DNA from: JACMLD01 sp039915085
GTDB lineage: Bacteria > Bacteroidota > Bacteroidia > Chitinophagales > Chitinophagaceae
DNA: 14,874 nucleotides
Reading direction: 5' to 3'
Assembly (NCBI GenBank): GCA_039915085.1
Contig: JBDSOC010000271.1
Location: 1 to 14,874 of the forward strand
Shown: in pieces, positions 14,249 to 14,874 of the stretch
Layout: each line of letters opens with the position of its first letter
Numbering within the stretch: position 1 is the first letter of the stretch
The notes under the pieces: generated by a model
The model's input: the letters and a program-made list of their open reading frames with translations, nothing else
Database searches by the model: none
What the model was told of the DNA's origin: nothing
Position numbers and translations under genes: made by a program

Positions 14249-14587
14249 TTATGGCTTCTGAGCCAGGCCTGTATTGCCCGTAGCAGGGTTTTGAACGGCC
14301 CATTCTGCCAATGAAAATTCAAGCATTGACTTTAACTGCATTTTTACTCTCCTCCTCTTCATGTTCATTTTTTTTCCGGAAATATCTTTTGTACCTATAA
14401 TCGTATTCTCATTGTTATAAAACCGGATGGTATATTGTAAGGGCTGATGAATATTTGTCTCAACAACCCAATATCCTTTATCGCTGACCCAGGCGGGCGC
14501 ACTGCGATCATGGTCCTGGCTATAAGAACTAAAGGAAGCAAAAACTAAAATTGCTGTTGCCAGGTATGTAATGATATTCTTTTTCAT
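14249..14587 (-). CDS. Small putative secreted protein of unknown function
   Basis: 112 residues. MKKNIITYLATAILVFASFSSYSQ is a typical Bacteroidota signal peptide with cleavage likely just before Gln24. The mature ~89 residues begin with a short polar stretch followed by APAWVSDKGYWVVETN, then QYTIRFYNNENTIIG, and end in a basic Lys/Arg-rich region and a short helix. I recall similar small hypothetical proteins with a WVSDKGYWVVE-type motif in Chitinophagaceae, but no named domain; this is memory, not a search. There is no lipobox cysteine, so it is probably periplasmic or released. It lies upstream of, and on the same strand as, the LytS/LytTR operon, with a 107-bp gap containing a hairpin. 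It may therefore be a separate transcript functionally linked to that system. The start is the ATG at 14587 and the stop is at 14249. Confidence 0.8.
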   Translation of the reverse strand: MKKNIITYLATAILVFASFSSYSQDHDRSAPAWVSDKGYWVVETNIHQPLQYTIRFYNNENTIIGTKDISGKKMNMKRRRVKMQLKSMLEFSLAEWAVQNPATGNTGLAQKP

Positions 14588-14809
14588 GGTAATTTGTTTT
14601 ACTGGTTATTAATTATTTCAGTAAAAATAGCAGCGCCACCACGCATAATTTTTGAATTGAGACAAAGCAGGCGATTGTGCATACAGACGACAAAAAGCGA
14701 CTGACTAAAGAAAATACACCGGTTAAAGCTGTTTTATAGCCAAGCAAATGCATTTCGTCATTTTCCAGCCGCACAGACGGTAACCATGATAATTTATTGT
14801 CAGCAACGC

Positions 14810-14874
14810 ATGACGCAACGTCCCATCAACTTATTTTTTTTATTCCTCATCTGTGGGGGAAGAAGTTACTGGCA
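14810..14874 (+). CDS. Possible start of a gene leaving the window (signal-peptide-like)
   Basis: From the ATG at 14810 the frame stays open to the window end and reads M-T-Q-R-P-I-N-L-F-F-L-F-L-I-C-G-G. This is a basic start followed by a hydrophobic core, like a signal peptide. An in-frame ATG at 14786 would add eight residues. Only 21 codons are visible, and the hydrophobic part depends on a run of eight T's, so chance is a real possibility. If real, it is divergent from the small secreted-protein gene, with about 220 bp between the two starts. Confidence 0.3.
   Translation, partial: MTQRPINLFFLFLICGGRSYW

Noticed and set aside
14588..14700. TATTTTTA (minus strand, 14622-14629) as a -7 element for the small secreted gene
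   Set aside because: One mismatch to TAnnTTTG, but no TTG lies at the expected -33 distance.
1..14874. CRISPR arrays, tRNA/rRNA genes, insertion sequences
   Set aside because: No repeat-spacer arrays, transposase genes, terminal inverted repeats or recognisable structural RNA sequences were seen.

Overview
The window looks like chromosome from a Bacteroidota bacterium, most likely Chitinophagaceae or a close relative. The reasons are tandem ~800-residue MacB/FtsX-type permeases ending in a conserved N-P-(V/I)-(K/N)-S-L-R tail, a LytS/LytTR pair with the Bacteroidota protein style, moderately AT-rich DNA, and starts that mostly lack a clear Shine-Dalgarno. The family assignment is from memory of protein style, not from a search.

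Layout. Positions 2-9571 (+) hold four consecutive paralogous ABC-transporter permeases. The first is cut by the left window edge. The gaps between them are 183, 263 and 229 bp. A 464-bp regulatory region follows, then a stand-alone MacB/LolD-type ATPase (10036-10698) and a TolC-family outer-membrane protein (10772-12115). On the opposite strand, ending convergently with tolC, is a two-gene signalling operon: LytS-type histidine kinase (12939-14141) and LytTR response regulator (12218-12946), with an 8-bp overlap. Upstream of it on the same strand is a small gene for a putative secreted protein (14249-14587). A possible divergent gene starts near 14810 and leaves the window.

Most notable observation. 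The regions upstream of permease 4 and of the ATPase-tolC unit carry the same regulatory module. Each has two 16-bp dyads of the form TGTCCG-N4-CGTACA, exactly 22 bp apart (about two helical turns). Each is followed, at 53 or 54 bp, by a -24/-12 (sigma-54) promoter element of form TGGCACG-N4-TTGAA. This is the expected geometry for a sigma-54 promoter driven by an NtrC-type enhancer-binding protein. No such activator is encoded here, and the LytTR regulator lacks the AAA+ domain needed. I found no equivalent module before permeases 2 and 3, which also form their own sequence subgroup; permeases 1 and 4 form the other.

Working model (inference). The ATPase energises several alternative permeases of a MacB-like, mechanotransmission-type transporter, with the TolC-like protein as outer-membrane exit. 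Permease 4 and the ATPase-TolC pair would be co-induced through sigma-54. A periplasmic adaptor (MacA/HlyD type) would normally be needed but is not in the window.
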